A DNA stretch of 64,000 bases, taken from NCBI RefSeq assembly GCF_000189755.2, contig NZ_KI912183.1:1428257-1492256 (forward strand), read 5' to 3'. Both the position numbers and the translations under genes were made by a program. Shown here piece after piece: positions 20,054-28,595 of the stretch. The stretch's first letter is position 1. Each line of letters starts with the position of its first letter. The stretch comes from Desulfotomaculum nigrificans DSM 574 (GTDB lineage: Bacteria; Bacillota; Desulfotomaculia; Desulfotomaculales; Desulfotomaculaceae). Below the pieces are notes generated by a model. That model saw only the letters and a list, made by a program, of their open reading frames with translations. It was not told the origin of the DNA and searched no databases.

Positions 20054-20082
20054 ATTATAGCATAATTAAAATTAAGCCACAA
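20054..20082 (-). promoter_or_regulatory. Promoter upstream of OLE RNA
   Basis: Minus strand TTGTGG (20077-20082), 17-nt spacer, TATAAT (20054-20059). This would start a transcript about 45 nt before the conserved OLE region, so OLE-oapA-dxs can be made separately from ispA. Confidence 0.65.
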
Positions 20083-20203
20083 ATGTCTTAACGAACTAAA
20101 CCAGACAACCGATGATGATGGCAGTCGATTTTAATCTACGGAACTCATTCAATCTATCAGACGATAACTCTGGCTTGCTTTAGTTGGTGTATGTGATTTA
20201 GCC

Positions 20204-20237
20204 AAAAGGCAAACTGGCCGGATGGCCGGGTTTGACC
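20204..20237 (-). terminator. Probable terminator of the xseA-ispA operon
   Basis: Minus strand stem of about 12 bp (GTCAAACCCGGCC with GGCCAGTTTGCC, loop ATCC) followed by TTTTGG. The short T-run suggests partial read-through. 20083-20203 holds nothing I recognise. Confidence 0.6.
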
Positions 20238-20249
20238 GCCGTTTTTTGT

Positions 20250-21134
20250 TTAATGATCTCTATTGATAATAAAATGCATGATTGATCGTAAAAATTCCGC
20301 TTTGGGGCCAAAAATTTCGAGGGCGGCCACCGCTTCTGCCGCTGCCCGGGCTGCCATTTCTCTGGCCTTTTCTAAACCGTATAATGCGGGATAGGTGGCT
20401 TTTTTATTTTTAACGTCACTGCCGACGGGTTTACCAATTTTAGCTTCGTCTCCTTCAATATCCAACAAATCATCTTTAATTTGAAAAGCCAGACCCATTT
20501 GTTCGGCGTAGGTAGTTAAGGCAGCCAGTTCCTCGGCCGAGGCGCCGCTCAGGATGGCACCGGCCCGGACGGCCACTCTAAATAGTGCGCCGGTTTTATG
20601 CCGATGGATGTATTCCAATACCTGACCGTCAATGACCTGATCTTCCGAAAGGGTATCCACCACTTGCCCGCCAATTAATCCCAGGGAACCGGCGGCCCGG
20701 GCAATCTCCAGGGTTACCTGATTCACTTTGTCCGGGCTTACCTTGACAGCGGTACCGGCAATAACTTCAAAGGCCTGGGTTAATAGGGCATCTCCCACCA
20801 GAATAGCCATTGCCTCGCCATAAACTTTGTGATTGGTGGGCCGTCCCCGGCGGAAATCATCATTGTCCATGGCCGGTAAATCATCGTGTACCAGGGAATA
20901 GGTATGAATCAGTTCCAGGGCACAGGCCACTGGCATAACCTGTTCCATGCTGCCTCCCACAGCTTCTGCCGCCGCTATGGTTAATATTGGTCTTAACCTT
21001 TTACCACCGGCAAAAACACTGTAACGCATGGCTTCGTGAATGGTGGACGGGTAAACTTCCGCTGCAGGCAGGTATTCATTTAAAGCCTTGTCCACCGCCA
21101 GGGCATAACTTTTTAATTGATCTTGATAAGACAT
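20250..21134 (-). CDS. ispA: Farnesyl diphosphate synthase / short-chain polyprenyl synthase
   Basis: 294 aa all-helical prenyltransferase that joins IPP to allylic diphosphates. First Asp-rich motif LVHDDLPAMDNDDFRRGRPT (about 83), second QIKDDLLDIEGD (about 219). GGKRLRPIL near the N-terminus binds IPP. Start ATG overlaps the xseB stop by one base. With dxs downstream it supplies precursors for quinones and cell-wall lipid carrier. Confidence 0.96.
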   Translation of the reverse strand: MSYQDQLKSYALAVDKALNEYLPAAEVYPSTIHEAMRYSVFAGGKRLRPILTIAAAEAVGGSMEQVMPVACALELIHTYSLVHDDLPAMDNDDFRRGRPTNHKVYGEAMAILVGDALLTQAFEVIAGTAVKVSPDKVNQVTLEIARAAGSLGLIGGQVVDTLSEDQVIDGQVLEYIHRHKTGALFRVAVRAGAILSGASAEELAALTTYAEQMGLAFQIKDDLLDIEGDEAKIGKPVGSDVKNKKATYPALYGLEKAREMAARAAAEAVAALEIFGPKAEFLRSIMHFIINRDH

Positions 21135-21370
21135 TATTGACCACCCCCGGCCCAGGTAGAAGGTGCTTCAATAACTCCTCCATCATTCATCAGCAGACTA
21201 ATTTTTTGTTCAGCTTGTTCTAAACAACTGTTGCAGTATTTGGACAGGGCGATCCCTTCGGCAAACAACTCCAACGCTTGATCCAACGGCAGTTGACTGG
21301 ATTCTAATTCTCTAATAACTTCCTCCAGTCTGGCCAGGGCCTGTTCAAAGGTCTTTTCCTTTTCTTCCAT
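21134..21370 (-). CDS. xseB: Exodeoxyribonuclease VII small subunit
   Basis: 78 aa, two-helix protein with [19 protein letters not shown] and [18 protein letters not shown], the family pattern. It forms the ExoVII complex with the XseA subunit encoded two genes upstream. The stop overlaps the ispA start. The ATG at 21370 is 14 nt after the fchA stop. Confidence 0.94.
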   Translation of the reverse strand: MEEKEKTFEQALARLEEVIRELESSQLPLDQALELFAEGIALSKYCNSCLEQAEQKISLLMNDGGVIEAPSTWAGGGQ

Positions 21371-21384
21371 TATTTAACCCCCAT

Positions 21385-22020
21385 TTATTTCATTCGGGAT
21401 CTAACCCTTTCCAGGGCTGTCTGGCACGTCTTTTGAGCCTCAAACACTAAAATTTCTTTTTCTCTCAGCAACTCATGAGTAAATTGCTGATCGTTAATAT
21501 AAGCAAGATTGGCATCAACCATCAAAAGCGCACTTTTGAGACATGCTTCCAGTAAGTAAGCCCCCACGCCCACATCACTGATGGCTGGTTTACTACCAAC
21601 GGCAGCCAGGGAAGCTGCCGCCTTCAGGTTGGCCAGGCAGGTTCTGGCAATTTCCATGGGCACCTCGGCGGATAACTTGGCCGCTTGTTGTTTTTTCTCC
21701 TCCCGCAGTGCCTTTTCCTCCGGTGTATCCTTGGGTAAGGCCAGGGCCGCCATAAAATTGTTATAGGCCTCTACGTCCTGCCGGGCTAAGGATTTCAAAG
21801 TTTCTGTGTTCTTCTCCAGAGAAACAATAAGTTGTCTTACTTCCCGTTCTACATCTTTATACTTTGGGCTATCCGCGGTGATACGAGCCACCATGGTCAG
21901 CATACCGGAACCCAGGCCGGCAGCAATGGCGGACACACCGCCGCCCCCCGGCTCCGGGGCCGGGGCGGCGGCCTTGTCCAGTAATTCTTGCACACTCCAG
22001 TTTAAAAAGTCTAGCATCAT
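21385..22020 (-). CDS. fchA: FchA / cyclodeaminase-cyclohydrolase family protein
   Basis: 211 aa, all-helical formiminotransferase-cyclodeaminase C-terminal family. The N-terminal block APEPGGGGVSAIAAGLGSGM is the folate-binding signature. In clostridia and methylotrophs this family includes FchA, methenyl-THF cyclohydrolase. Start is ATG 22020, overlapping the folD stop as TGATG with GGGAGGAGG ahead; the longer GTG start is inside the folD end. Direct coupling to a FolD that lacks its cyclohydrolase residues supports a cyclohydrolase role. A cyclodeaminase role is the alternative. Confidence 0.85.
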   Translation of the reverse strand: MMLDFLNWSVQELLDKAAAPAPEPGGGGVSAIAAGLGSGMLTMVARITADSPKYKDVEREVRQLIVSLEKNTETLKSLARQDVEAYNNFMAALALPKDTPEEKALREEKKQQAAKLSAEVPMEIARTCLANLKAAASLAAVGSKPAISDVGVGAYLLEACLKSALLMVDANLAYINDQQFTHELLREKEILVFEAQKTCQTALERVRSRMK

Positions 22021-22889
22021 CACTTGGCCTCCTCCCACTGCCGGGCCTGCTCCTGAAGCTGAATGCCTTTAAGCAGGTTTTTCAGTATTAACACAGTGGT
22101 TAAACTACCAACCCCGCCCGGTACCGGGGTGATGGCTCCGGCCACTTCTTTTACCCCAGCAAAGTCTACGTCCCCGATAATTTGGCCGTCTACTTCGCTG
22201 ATGCCGGCATCCACCACCACTGCCCCCGGCTTAACCATCTCCGCCGTAATTAAACCTGGTTTACCCACGGCAGAGATAATGATATCGGCTTGTCTGGTAA
22301 AACGGCCTAAATCCACCGTCCGGGAGTGACACACTGATACCGTGGCGTGTTCAGCCAAAGCCATAAATACCAGTGGTTTGCCCACGGTTTCACCCCGGCC
22401 GACAATTACCAGATGTTTACCGGCCAGGGAGATACCGGAACGTTTGAGGATCTCCAGGCAACTCATGGGAGTGGCTGGCTGCAGACACATACCACCGCTG
22501 ATTAGGTGCCCCCGGTTAAAGGGATGCAACCCGTCAACATCCTTTAAGGGTGAAATAGCTTCCATCACCCGCTGTTTATTTACCTGGGGCGGTAATGGCA
22601 TCATCATCAATATGCCGTGCACCGCAGGGTCCTGGTTCAATTCGTTAATCTTATGTTTAACCTCGGCTTCACTGGCGGTGGCCGGTAATCTTTGCAGATC
22701 AAAGACTACCCCGGTACCGGTGCTTACCTTGCCCAAAAAGGCAGCGTAGGCCACCGAGGCCGGGTCATCGCCCACCAAGAGTACAGTCAGCTTGGGTTCA
22801 ATACCTCTGCCTTTATGAATTAATATTTCTTGTTTTAGCTCATGCTTAATGATTGCGGCAACTTGTTTTCCGTCTAATATCTGTGTCAT
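22020..22889 (-). CDS. folD: FolD-family methylene-THF dehydrogenase, catalytic residues altered
   Basis: 289 aa. Normal FolD is bifunctional, oxidising methylene-THF with NADP and hydrolysing methenyl-THF. The fold is intact: DGK at the start, KDVDGLHPFN with the conserved Asp, NADP-binding VIVGRGETVGKP and TPVPGGVGSLT near the end. However, the catalytic Lys of the Y-x-x-x-K motif (E. coli K54) is Leu52 here (YAAFL), and the conserved Gln of ILVQLPLP (E. coli Q98) is Met96 (ILMMMPLP). Cyclohydrolase activity is therefore probably lost. AGGAGA precedes the ATG. It overlaps fchA. Confidence 0.92.
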   Translation of the reverse strand: MTQILDGKQVAAIIKHELKQEILIHKGRGIEPKLTVLLVGDDPASVAYAAFLGKVSTGTGVVFDLQRLPATASEAEVKHKINELNQDPAVHGILMMMPLPPQVNKQRVMEAISPLKDVDGLHPFNRGHLISGGMCLQPATPMSCLEILKRSGISLAGKHLVIVGRGETVGKPLVFMALAEHATVSVCHSRTVDLGRFTRQADIIISAVGKPGLITAEMVKPGAVVVDAGISEVDGQIIGDVDFAGVKEVAGAITPVPGGVGSLTTVLILKNLLKGIQLQEQARQWEEAK

Positions 22890-22926
22890 AGGTCTCCTTT
22901 CCAGGCTTGAACCTTAAATAGTTATT

Positions 22927-24132
22927 TTATTCCGCTGCGTTGGACTTGGACACAACGGTGCAATTAATGCTACCTTTATCCAATATGACATGCACATGAT
23001 CACCAATATTTATTATACCGGAATCAGTTAGCACTTTGCCATCTGCGGCTGTACAAATACTGTATCCCCTGGCTAAAGTGGCCAATGGACTTAATACCTG
23101 CAGCTTACCTGCCAGGTTGGCCAGGGCCGCCGACTTATCGGCCAGCATTAACCTGCCGGCTCGCTGCAGAGCAGTGGTCAGCCTGTCCAGCGTTTGCTGC
23201 CGATTACCGGTAATTAAAAAAGGTCTTTGCAGAGACGGGCTGTTGGTACATGCCTTAAGCCGTTGGCGGTTACGCTCCAGGTTATTATGAACGGCTTTGA
23301 CCAGCCGCTGCTGCAGGGACCGCAGGTAACGCTGCATCTCTCGCTGATCGGGCACCACTAATTCAGCTGCTGCCGATGGCGTGGGGGCCCGCAAATCAGC
23401 CACCATATCAGCGATGGTGTAATCAGTTTCGTGGCCCACCGCCGAGATTACCGGAATGGCGGAATTGGCGATAGCCATGGCCACTTCTTCGGTATTAAAG
23501 GCCCATAATTCCTCCAGGGAACCGCCGCCACGACCCACAATTAAAACATCAATGCCACCGACCTGGTTCATCCGGCCAATGGCCCGGGCAATTTCCCCTG
23601 GTGCACTTTCCCCCTGCACCAAAACCGGGGCCAGGATAATTTGCACCCCGGACCAGCGGCGGCGCATAATATTAAGCATATCTTGTACCGCAGCTCCGGT
23701 GGGGGAGGTAATAATCCCCACCACCCGGGGAATCCGGGGAATGGGCCGTTTTCTTCCTTCATCAAATAAGCCCCGGGCAGCCAGTTTTTGTTTCATTTGT
23801 TCAAAGGCGATATATAGTGCGCCAATACCATCGGGTTCCATTTCTTCGGCATATAGTTGGTAAGTGCCGTCCCGTTCATAAACAGATACATAGCCCCGGA
23901 CAATCACATGCATGCCATATTCAGGACGAAAAAGCAGTCTTCTCCCCCGGGAACGAAACATTACTGCTTTAAGACAGGATTCCTGATCCTTGAGGGTAAA
24001 ATAAATATGTCCGGAACTATGGATTTTAAGGTTAGATATTTCTCCTTTGACCCAAATGTTAGCCAGTATGTAATCGCTTTCAATCTTATCTTTTATGTAT
24101 TTAGTTAGTTCCGAAACGGAAAGAATGCGCAT
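22927..24132 (-). CDS. xseA: Exodeoxyribonuclease VII large subunit
   Basis: 401 aa. An N-terminal OB-fold (about 1-100: VSELTKYIKDKIESD, GHIYFTLKDQES) binds single-stranded DNA. The catalytic domain has GIITSPTGAAVQDML and VGRGGGSLEELWAFN. A helical region (about 270-340) and a small C-terminal domain with LARGYSI complete it. Length is normal. The stop lies 37 nt before folD. Confidence 0.96.
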   Translation of the reverse strand: MRILSVSELTKYIKDKIESDYILANIWVKGEISNLKIHSSGHIYFTLKDQESCLKAVMFRSRGRRLLFRPEYGMHVIVRGYVSVYERDGTYQLYAEEMEPDGIGALYIAFEQMKQKLAARGLFDEGRKRPIPRIPRVVGIITSPTGAAVQDMLNIMRRRWSGVQIILAPVLVQGESAPGEIARAIGRMNQVGGIDVLIVGRGGGSLEELWAFNTEEVAMAIANSAIPVISAVGHETDYTIADMVADLRAPTPSAAAELVVPDQREMQRYLRSLQQRLVKAVHNNLERNRQRLKACTNSPSLQRPFLITGNRQQTLDRLTTALQRAGRLMLADKSAALANLAGKLQVLSPLATLARGYSICTAADGKVLTDSGIINIGDHVHVILDKGSINCTVVSKSNAAE

Positions 24133-24159
24133 GGCAGAATCCTCTCTCGATGAAATTCC

Positions 24160-24316
24160 GGGTCAGCCGTTAGCTGCTGGCTTTTAGCCATTGGTCTAAG
24201 CATTTCTATGGACCAGCTTTTCGCTTTTTGTTGTTCGCTTTTTTGCCTGCTCCTACCATAGAGCCCTGCTTGCACAAAAAGCAAATAGCGAATGGCTAAT
24301 AGCGAACAGCCGACCC
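24160..24316. repeat. Dispersed palindromic intergenic repeat, copy 3 (between nfnB and xseA)
   Basis: Begins GGGTCAGCCGTTAGCTG and ends GCGAACAGCCGACCC, with outer arms complementary and inner short repeats built on AGC/GCT (GTTCGCTT, GCGAATGGC). It is followed by CAAAGAAATACCC, shared with copies 1 and 2. It fills most of a 271-bp gap. No gene is present. Confidence 0.65.
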
Positions 24317-24403
24317 CAAAGAAATACCCTTAAGCCATAAGCCAAAATGTACCGTCTCCGAAGAAACGGTACACTTTGCATCAATAACTTATTTAAATAG
24401 AGA

Positions 24404-25816
24404 CTAGCCTTGCTCTTTCTTCGGTCCTTTGGCCATCAGGTATTCATGAATACTTTTAGCCGCCAGCCGGCCGGCACCCATGGCCTTGATTACTGTAGCG
24501 GCACCGGTTACCACGTCGCCACCGGCAAATACACCGGGTTTAGAGGTTTTTCCGAATTCATCAGCCACAATGTTACCCCGCTTATTAGTTTCCAGATCAG
24601 GTGTGTTCTGGGTCAACAGGGGGTTAGGACCTTGACCGATGGCCACCACGGCCACATCCACCGGCAAGGCAAATTCAGAACCTGGTACAGGTACAGGTTT
24701 CCGGCGGCCGGATGCATCCGGTTCACCCAGCTCCATCTTAATGCACTCCAGTGCGGTTAACCAACCTTCCTCATTGCCAATATACCTGACGGGGTTGGTG
24801 AGAAACAGGAATTTAACTCCTTCTTCTTCAGCGTGTTCAATCTCTTCCAGACGGGCAGGCAGTTCGGCCCGGGAACGACGGTAAACAATATATACTTCTT
24901 CGGCGCCTAAACGGAGGGCCGTTCTGGCGGCGTCCATAGCCACGTTGCCGCCCCCTAAAACAGCTACCCGCTTACCAACTTTCGTTGGTGTGTCATATTC
25001 CGGGAAGGAATAAGCTTTCATTAAGTTAGACCGGGTGAGGAACTCGTTGGCGGAATAAACCCCGTTAAGGTTCTCACCGGGTATGTTCATAAAATAAGGT
25101 GTGCCGGCGCCTGTACCAAGGAAAGCGGCGTCAAAGCCTTCTTCCTCAAAGAGCTCGTCCAGCGAGTGAATTTGACCAATGATGGCATTGGTTTCAATTT
25201 GCACACCCATCTTTTTCAAATTCTGAATTTCTTTTTGCACGATCCGCTTGGGTAAGCGAAACTCAGGAATACCATACATTAATACGCCGCCAGGGGTGTG
25301 CAGGGCTTCAAAGATGGTAACACTATGGCCCAGGCGAGCCAGGTCGGCGGCACAGGCTAAACCGGCGGGTCCTGAACCAACCACAGCCACTTTATAGCCA
25401 GTGGGCTCAGCAACTTCCGGCTGCTCATCCTTGTCTACGATATAATCGCCAACAAAGCGTTCCAGGCGACCAATAGCTACCGGTTCATGCTTTTTACCTA
25501 CAATACAATTCTTTTCACACTGGTTTTCCTGGGGGCAAACCCGGCCGCAAACTGCCGGCAGAGCATTGGTACGTTTAATTACCCTGGCTGCTTCATCAAA
25601 TTTTCTTTCCTTAACCAGGGCAATAAATTCCGGAATATCAACGCCCACCGGGCAGCCCTCTTTGCACATGGGCTTTTTGCAGTTAAGACAACGACTGGCT
25701 TCAGCCACAGCGGTTTCTTCATCATAACCCAGGGCTACTTCATCGAAGTTTTTAGCCCGAACCTTCGGGTCTTGTTGGGGCATGGGATGTTTTTTAGGAA
25801 TGATTTTACTAGCCAT
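24404..25816 (-). CDS. nfnB: NfnB-type NADPH-dependent ferredoxin oxidoreductase / glutamate synthase small-chain family
   Basis: 470 aa flavoprotein. The N-terminal region has cysteine clusters for 4Fe-4S centres (CLNCKKPMCKEGCPVG and CGRVCPQENQCEKNC). FAD-binding GSGPAGLACAADLARLGH and NADPH-binding GGGNVAMDAARTALRLG follow. With the adjacent NfnA it is expected to form the electron-bifurcating NADH-dependent reduced-ferredoxin:NADP oxidoreductase. Glutamate synthase small subunit is the alternative, but pairing with an NfnA-like gene favours Nfn. Start is ATG 25816 behind GGAGGAGGTAAG. It overlaps nfnA by 8 bp. Confidence 0.9.
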   Translation of the reverse strand: MASKIIPKKHPMPQQDPKVRAKNFDEVALGYDEETAVAEASRCLNCKKPMCKEGCPVGVDIPEFIALVKERKFDEAARVIKRTNALPAVCGRVCPQENQCEKNCIVGKKHEPVAIGRLERFVGDYIVDKDEQPEVAEPTGYKVAVVGSGPAGLACAADLARLGHSVTIFEALHTPGGVLMYGIPEFRLPKRIVQKEIQNLKKMGVQIETNAIIGQIHSLDELFEEEGFDAAFLGTGAGTPYFMNIPGENLNGVYSANEFLTRSNLMKAYSFPEYDTPTKVGKRVAVLGGGNVAMDAARTALRLGAEEVYIVYRRSRAELPARLEEIEHAEEEGVKFLFLTNPVRYIGNEEGWLTALECIKMELGEPDASGRRKPVPVPGSEFALPVDVAVVAIGQGPNPLLTQNTPDLETNKRGNIVADEFGKTSKPGVFAGGDVVTGAATVIKAMGAGRLAAKSIHEYLMAKGPKKEQG

Positions 25817-26660
25817 GGCACTTACCTCCTCCCCCACAGCCGCAGCCGCCCCGGTTTAAGGCGTGCTGCTCTTCAGTTTTATATTGACGGGAACGCATTA
25901 GTTGTTCGTTAAAGTCAACCAGGTGGCCGTCAAATTCCGGACCATGTACGCATACGAAACGTGTCTCGCCGCCTACGGTAACCCGGCAGGCGCCGCACAT
26001 GCCGGTACCATCCACCATGATTGAGTTCAAGCTAACCATGGTTTTAATTTCATATCCCCTGGTCAGGTCGGCCACCGCCTTCATCATGGGCAGGGGACCG
26101 ATGGCCATAACTAAATCAGGCTTACCTTCTTTTTCAATATACTCCCGCAGCACATCGGTGACAAAGCCCTTACGCACATAAGACCCGTCATCGGTGGTAA
26201 CCAGTAACTCATCGGTAACTTCTTTCATGCGATCTTCCCAGAAAATGAGATCTTTGTTGCGGGCACCCATAATGCCCACCACATGATTCCCCATTTTTTT
26301 CATTTCCCGGGCAATGGGATATATCGGAGCCACACCAACACCGCCGGCCACCATCACCACTGTGCCAAACTTGTCTACATGGGAAGCAACCCCCAGGGGA
26401 CCGACAAAGTCCGCCACAGCATCCCCGGCGTTTAATTTAGCTAATTTTTTTGTGGAATAACCGACTTCGGCAAAAACAATGGTAATAGTACCCTTTTCCC
26501 GATCAAAGTCCGCGATGGTAAGGGGAATTCTCTCACCAGTTTCATCCACTCTGAGGATGATGAATTGGCCTGCCTTAGCTTTTTTTGCTACTTTGGGAGC
26601 TGCAATCTCATACTGGTGAATAGCAGGTGCCAAAGTTTTCTTGGATAAAATCTGATACAA
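25809..26660 (-). CDS. nfnA: NfnA-type FAD/NAD-binding sulfide dehydrogenase-like subunit
   Basis: 283 aa from TTG 26660. Ferredoxin-NADP reductase-like fold: GQFIILRVDETGERIPLTIAD binds FAD, VAGGVGVAPIYPIAREM binds NAD, and the C-terminal CGACRVTVGGETRFVCVHGPEF cysteines bind the 2Fe-2S cluster. The tail GCGCGGGGKCHG adds more cysteines. I chose TTG 26660 because GGAGGAGG lies 7 nt upstream and the protein then starts YQILSKKTLAP, as in relatives. The longer ATG at 26714 lacks this support. It is coupled to nfnB. Confidence 0.9.
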   Translation of the reverse strand: MYQILSKKTLAPAIHQYEIAAPKVAKKAKAGQFIILRVDETGERIPLTIADFDREKGTITIVFAEVGYSTKKLAKLNAGDAVADFVGPLGVASHVDKFGTVVMVAGGVGVAPIYPIAREMKKMGNHVVGIMGARNKDLIFWEDRMKEVTDELLVTTDDGSYVRKGFVTDVLREYIEKEGKPDLVMAIGPLPMMKAVADLTRGYEIKTMVSLNSIMVDGTGMCGACRVTVGGETRFVCVHGPEFDGHLVDFNEQLMRSRQYKTEEQHALNRGGCGCGGGGKCHG

Positions 26661-26716
26661 CCTTGTTCCTCCTCCCATAACATTGCCATTGATAAAAAAG
26701 TATATAACCTCCAACC

Positions 26717-27151
26717 CTACTGTTCCGGCACAGATACTGCCGCCTTAAACTCCGCCTGGCTGGCCAGCACTTTACCCAAGATACCGTTAACAAACTTGCC
26801 GGAATCTGCTCCACCAAAAGCCTTGGCTAATTCCACAGCTTCGTTGATGGATACGCTGCCCGGAATATCATCCCGGAACATCATTTCATAAAGGGCCAGT
26901 CGCATAATATTGCGGTCAACGTTAGCCATCCGGCTTAACTGCCATTCTTTACTTACCCTGCTGATAATTTCATCAATTTCATTTATGTGCTCCAGGGTGC
27001 CAGTAACTAATTGTCGCGCAAACTCCAACTCCTGGGAACCGGCCCCAAACTCCTCTGCAGTGTTTTTAAGCGCAAATTCGGGTTCAATTTTACCTACATC
27101 TATTTGGAACAATGCCTGCAGTGCAGTTTCCCTGGCCTGCCTTCTACCCAA
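26717..27151 (-). CDS. nusB: Transcription antitermination factor NusB
   Basis: 144 aa helical protein that, with NusE (S10), binds boxA RNA of rRNA operons. The Arg-rich N-terminus GRRQARETALQALFQID and the C-terminal block SINEAVELAKAFGGADSGKFVNGIL are characteristic. Start is TTG behind AAGGAGG. It lies downstream of the asp23/amaP group, as in Bacillus (yqhY-nusB). Confidence 0.96.
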   Translation of the reverse strand: MGRRQARETALQALFQIDVGKIEPEFALKNTAEEFGAGSQELEFARQLVTGTLEHINEIDEIISRVSKEWQLSRMANVDRNIMRLALYEMMFRDDIPGSVSINEAVELAKAFGGADSGKFVNGILGKVLASQAEFKAAVSVPEQ

Positions 27152-27221
27152 GATAGGACCTCCTTAAGTCATAGTTTTTTCTGTCCCTAGTTTACCCATG
27201 TCAGTGAATTGCATAAGTTTA

Positions 27222-27443
27222 TTACCAACGGTCCCGAAAAAGCCGGTAAAAGGCCTCTCGGAAATTAAAGCTGTTGTCCACTCCTTTACCAATTATATAT
27301 CCACCGCCCACGCACAGGGCTACAAAAATGGCCTTAAAAAGTCCATAGGTAATGGCAAACCAACCAAATATCAGGCCCAGAGTAACTCCTACTGCTTTTC
27401 CCCGATGGTTTTCTAATATTTCTTGAAGTAGCTTGTATAACAT
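27222..27443 (-). CDS. DUF2273 small membrane protein
   Basis: 73 aa with two transmembrane helices (about 13-33: GKAVGVTLGLIFGWFAIT, and 36-55: AIFVALCVGGGYIIG). DUF2273 proteins accompany Asp23/AmaP genes in Firmicutes, as here (amaP ends 20 bp upstream). Start ATG 27443. The function is unknown, possibly envelope stress. Confidence 0.85.
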   Translation of the reverse strand: MLYKLLQEILENHRGKAVGVTLGLIFGWFAITYGLFKAIFVALCVGGGYIIGKGVDNSFNFREAFYRLFRDRW

Positions 27444-27469
27444 TATCACACCACTCTTTTTTAACGTGG

Positions 27470-28012
27470 CTACTCCACCCGTGGTCGGGTGGTAGAAATA
27501 TTCTCAACTATAATTTTAATATCATTAACGGTAATGCCGGTGGTCTCAGAAATATAATCCTGCACCCGGCGCTGAATTTCCCGGCTTACATCCGGAATAC
27601 TGATGTCCGGCGCCACAATGGCTTTGATATGCAGCCCGATGCCCTTGGGGCCTTGTACCACCCGGGGTTTAACCTCCTTTATGCCATGGATCTGGTAGAC
27701 AACTTTCCTAACCAGGTTTTCGATGGCCAACAAGGAGATGCGCACTTGCCCCAGCATGTAGTCATGCACCACGGCCCGCCCGGCATGCCGGCGAGTCAGG
27801 GATACCCACAATAACCGGAGCCCGGCCACCAGAATAACAGCAATAAATATGACCAGATATAGCTGCCAATCGGTGGCGTAGGGGCTTTCCCACAAAAAGT
27901 ATAGTGGTTGTTGCCACCACCCGGATACTATTAATAACAACAGCACACTAAAGGCGGTCATTAATAATGTGTAGACCATGAGTAAACCACGGTCAAAGGG
28001 GCTCACATCCAT
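27470..28012 (-). CDS. amaP: AmaP, alkaline-shock membrane anchor protein
   Basis: 180 aa. Two N-terminal transmembrane helices (about 8-30 and 52-70) are followed by a cytoplasmic Asp23-like domain with GLHIKAIVAPDISIPDVSREIQ. AmaP tethers Asp23 to the membrane in Staphylococcus. It lies between an Asp23-family gene and DUF2273, the usual cluster. ATG start with GGGGGG close upstream. Confidence 0.87.
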   Translation of the reverse strand: MDVSPFDRGLLMVYTLLMTAFSVLLLLIVSGWWQQPLYFLWESPYATDWQLYLVIFIAVILVAGLRLLWVSLTRRHAGRAVVHDYMLGQVRISLLAIENLVRKVVYQIHGIKEVKPRVVQGPKGIGLHIKAIVAPDISIPDVSREIQRRVQDYISETTGITVNDIKIIVENISTTRPRVE

Positions 28013-28056
28013 CCCCCCTTTTCTATCATACTATAAATAACATCAGATATAAATAC

Positions 28057-28087
28057 AAAAGGCGGAACCAACTGTGCGCTGGTTCCG
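28057..28087 (-). terminator. Terminator between asp23 and amaP
   Basis: Minus strand stem CGGAACCA / TGGTTCCG followed by CCTTTTG. It is probably partial, giving more asp23 than amaP transcript. Confidence 0.75.
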
Positions 28088-28107
28088 TACTTTTCAGCGA
28101 AGAATTT

Positions 28108-28524
28108 TTATCTTACCCGCATGTTGTCTTCCTCTTTTGATTCGGAACTGGCAAAGGCTACTCCTTGTACATGTACATTAACTTCTACTACATTGAGCCC
28201 GGTCATTCCCTCAATAGCCTGTTTCACATTCACTTGAATCTGTGCAGCCACATCGGGAATCCGCACGCCATATTCCACAATCACAAAAAGATCGACGGCT
28301 GCCTCTTTTTCTCCCACCTCAACTTTAACACCTTTAGATAGGTTCTTACGTCCCAGCATTTCGGCAATGCCGCCGCCCAAACCGCCACTCATGCCGGCCA
28401 CACCAGGTACCTCGGTGGCTGCCATACCGGCAATCACGCCTACCACATCATCAGCAATACGAATGGAACCGCCCAAGCCTTCCTGGGGGATCGTGACCAC
28501 TATGTCACGCTTGCTATCTGCCAT
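28108..28524 (-). CDS. Asp23/Gls24-family envelope stress protein
   Basis: 138 aa from ATG 28524, chosen because GGAGGTG lies 4 nt upstream; the longer frame would add 11 residues with no site. The Asp23 domain includes GSIRIADDVVGVIAGMAATEV and DLFVIVEYGVRIPDVAAQIQ. A Gly-rich GMSGGLGGGIAEMLG segment follows. The protein is soluble and probably held at the membrane by AmaP. It corresponds to Bacillus yqhY, also found after accC. Confidence 0.9.
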   Translation of the reverse strand: MADSKRDIVVTIPQEGLGGSIRIADDVVGVIAGMAATEVPGVAGMSGGLGGGIAEMLGRKNLSKGVKVEVGEKEAAVDLFVIVEYGVRIPDVAAQIQVNVKQAIEGMTGLNVVEVNVHVQGVAFASSESKEEDNMRVR

Positions 28525-28595
28525 GGTACACCTCCAAATCCCGAAAAATATCCGCATTTATATTATAACATTTTTGGGTAGGTTACAACAACTTC

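Noticed and set aside
24160-24316. CRISPR array
   Set aside because: The short repeats are palindromic and irregular, with no constant repeat-spacer spacing and no cas genes.
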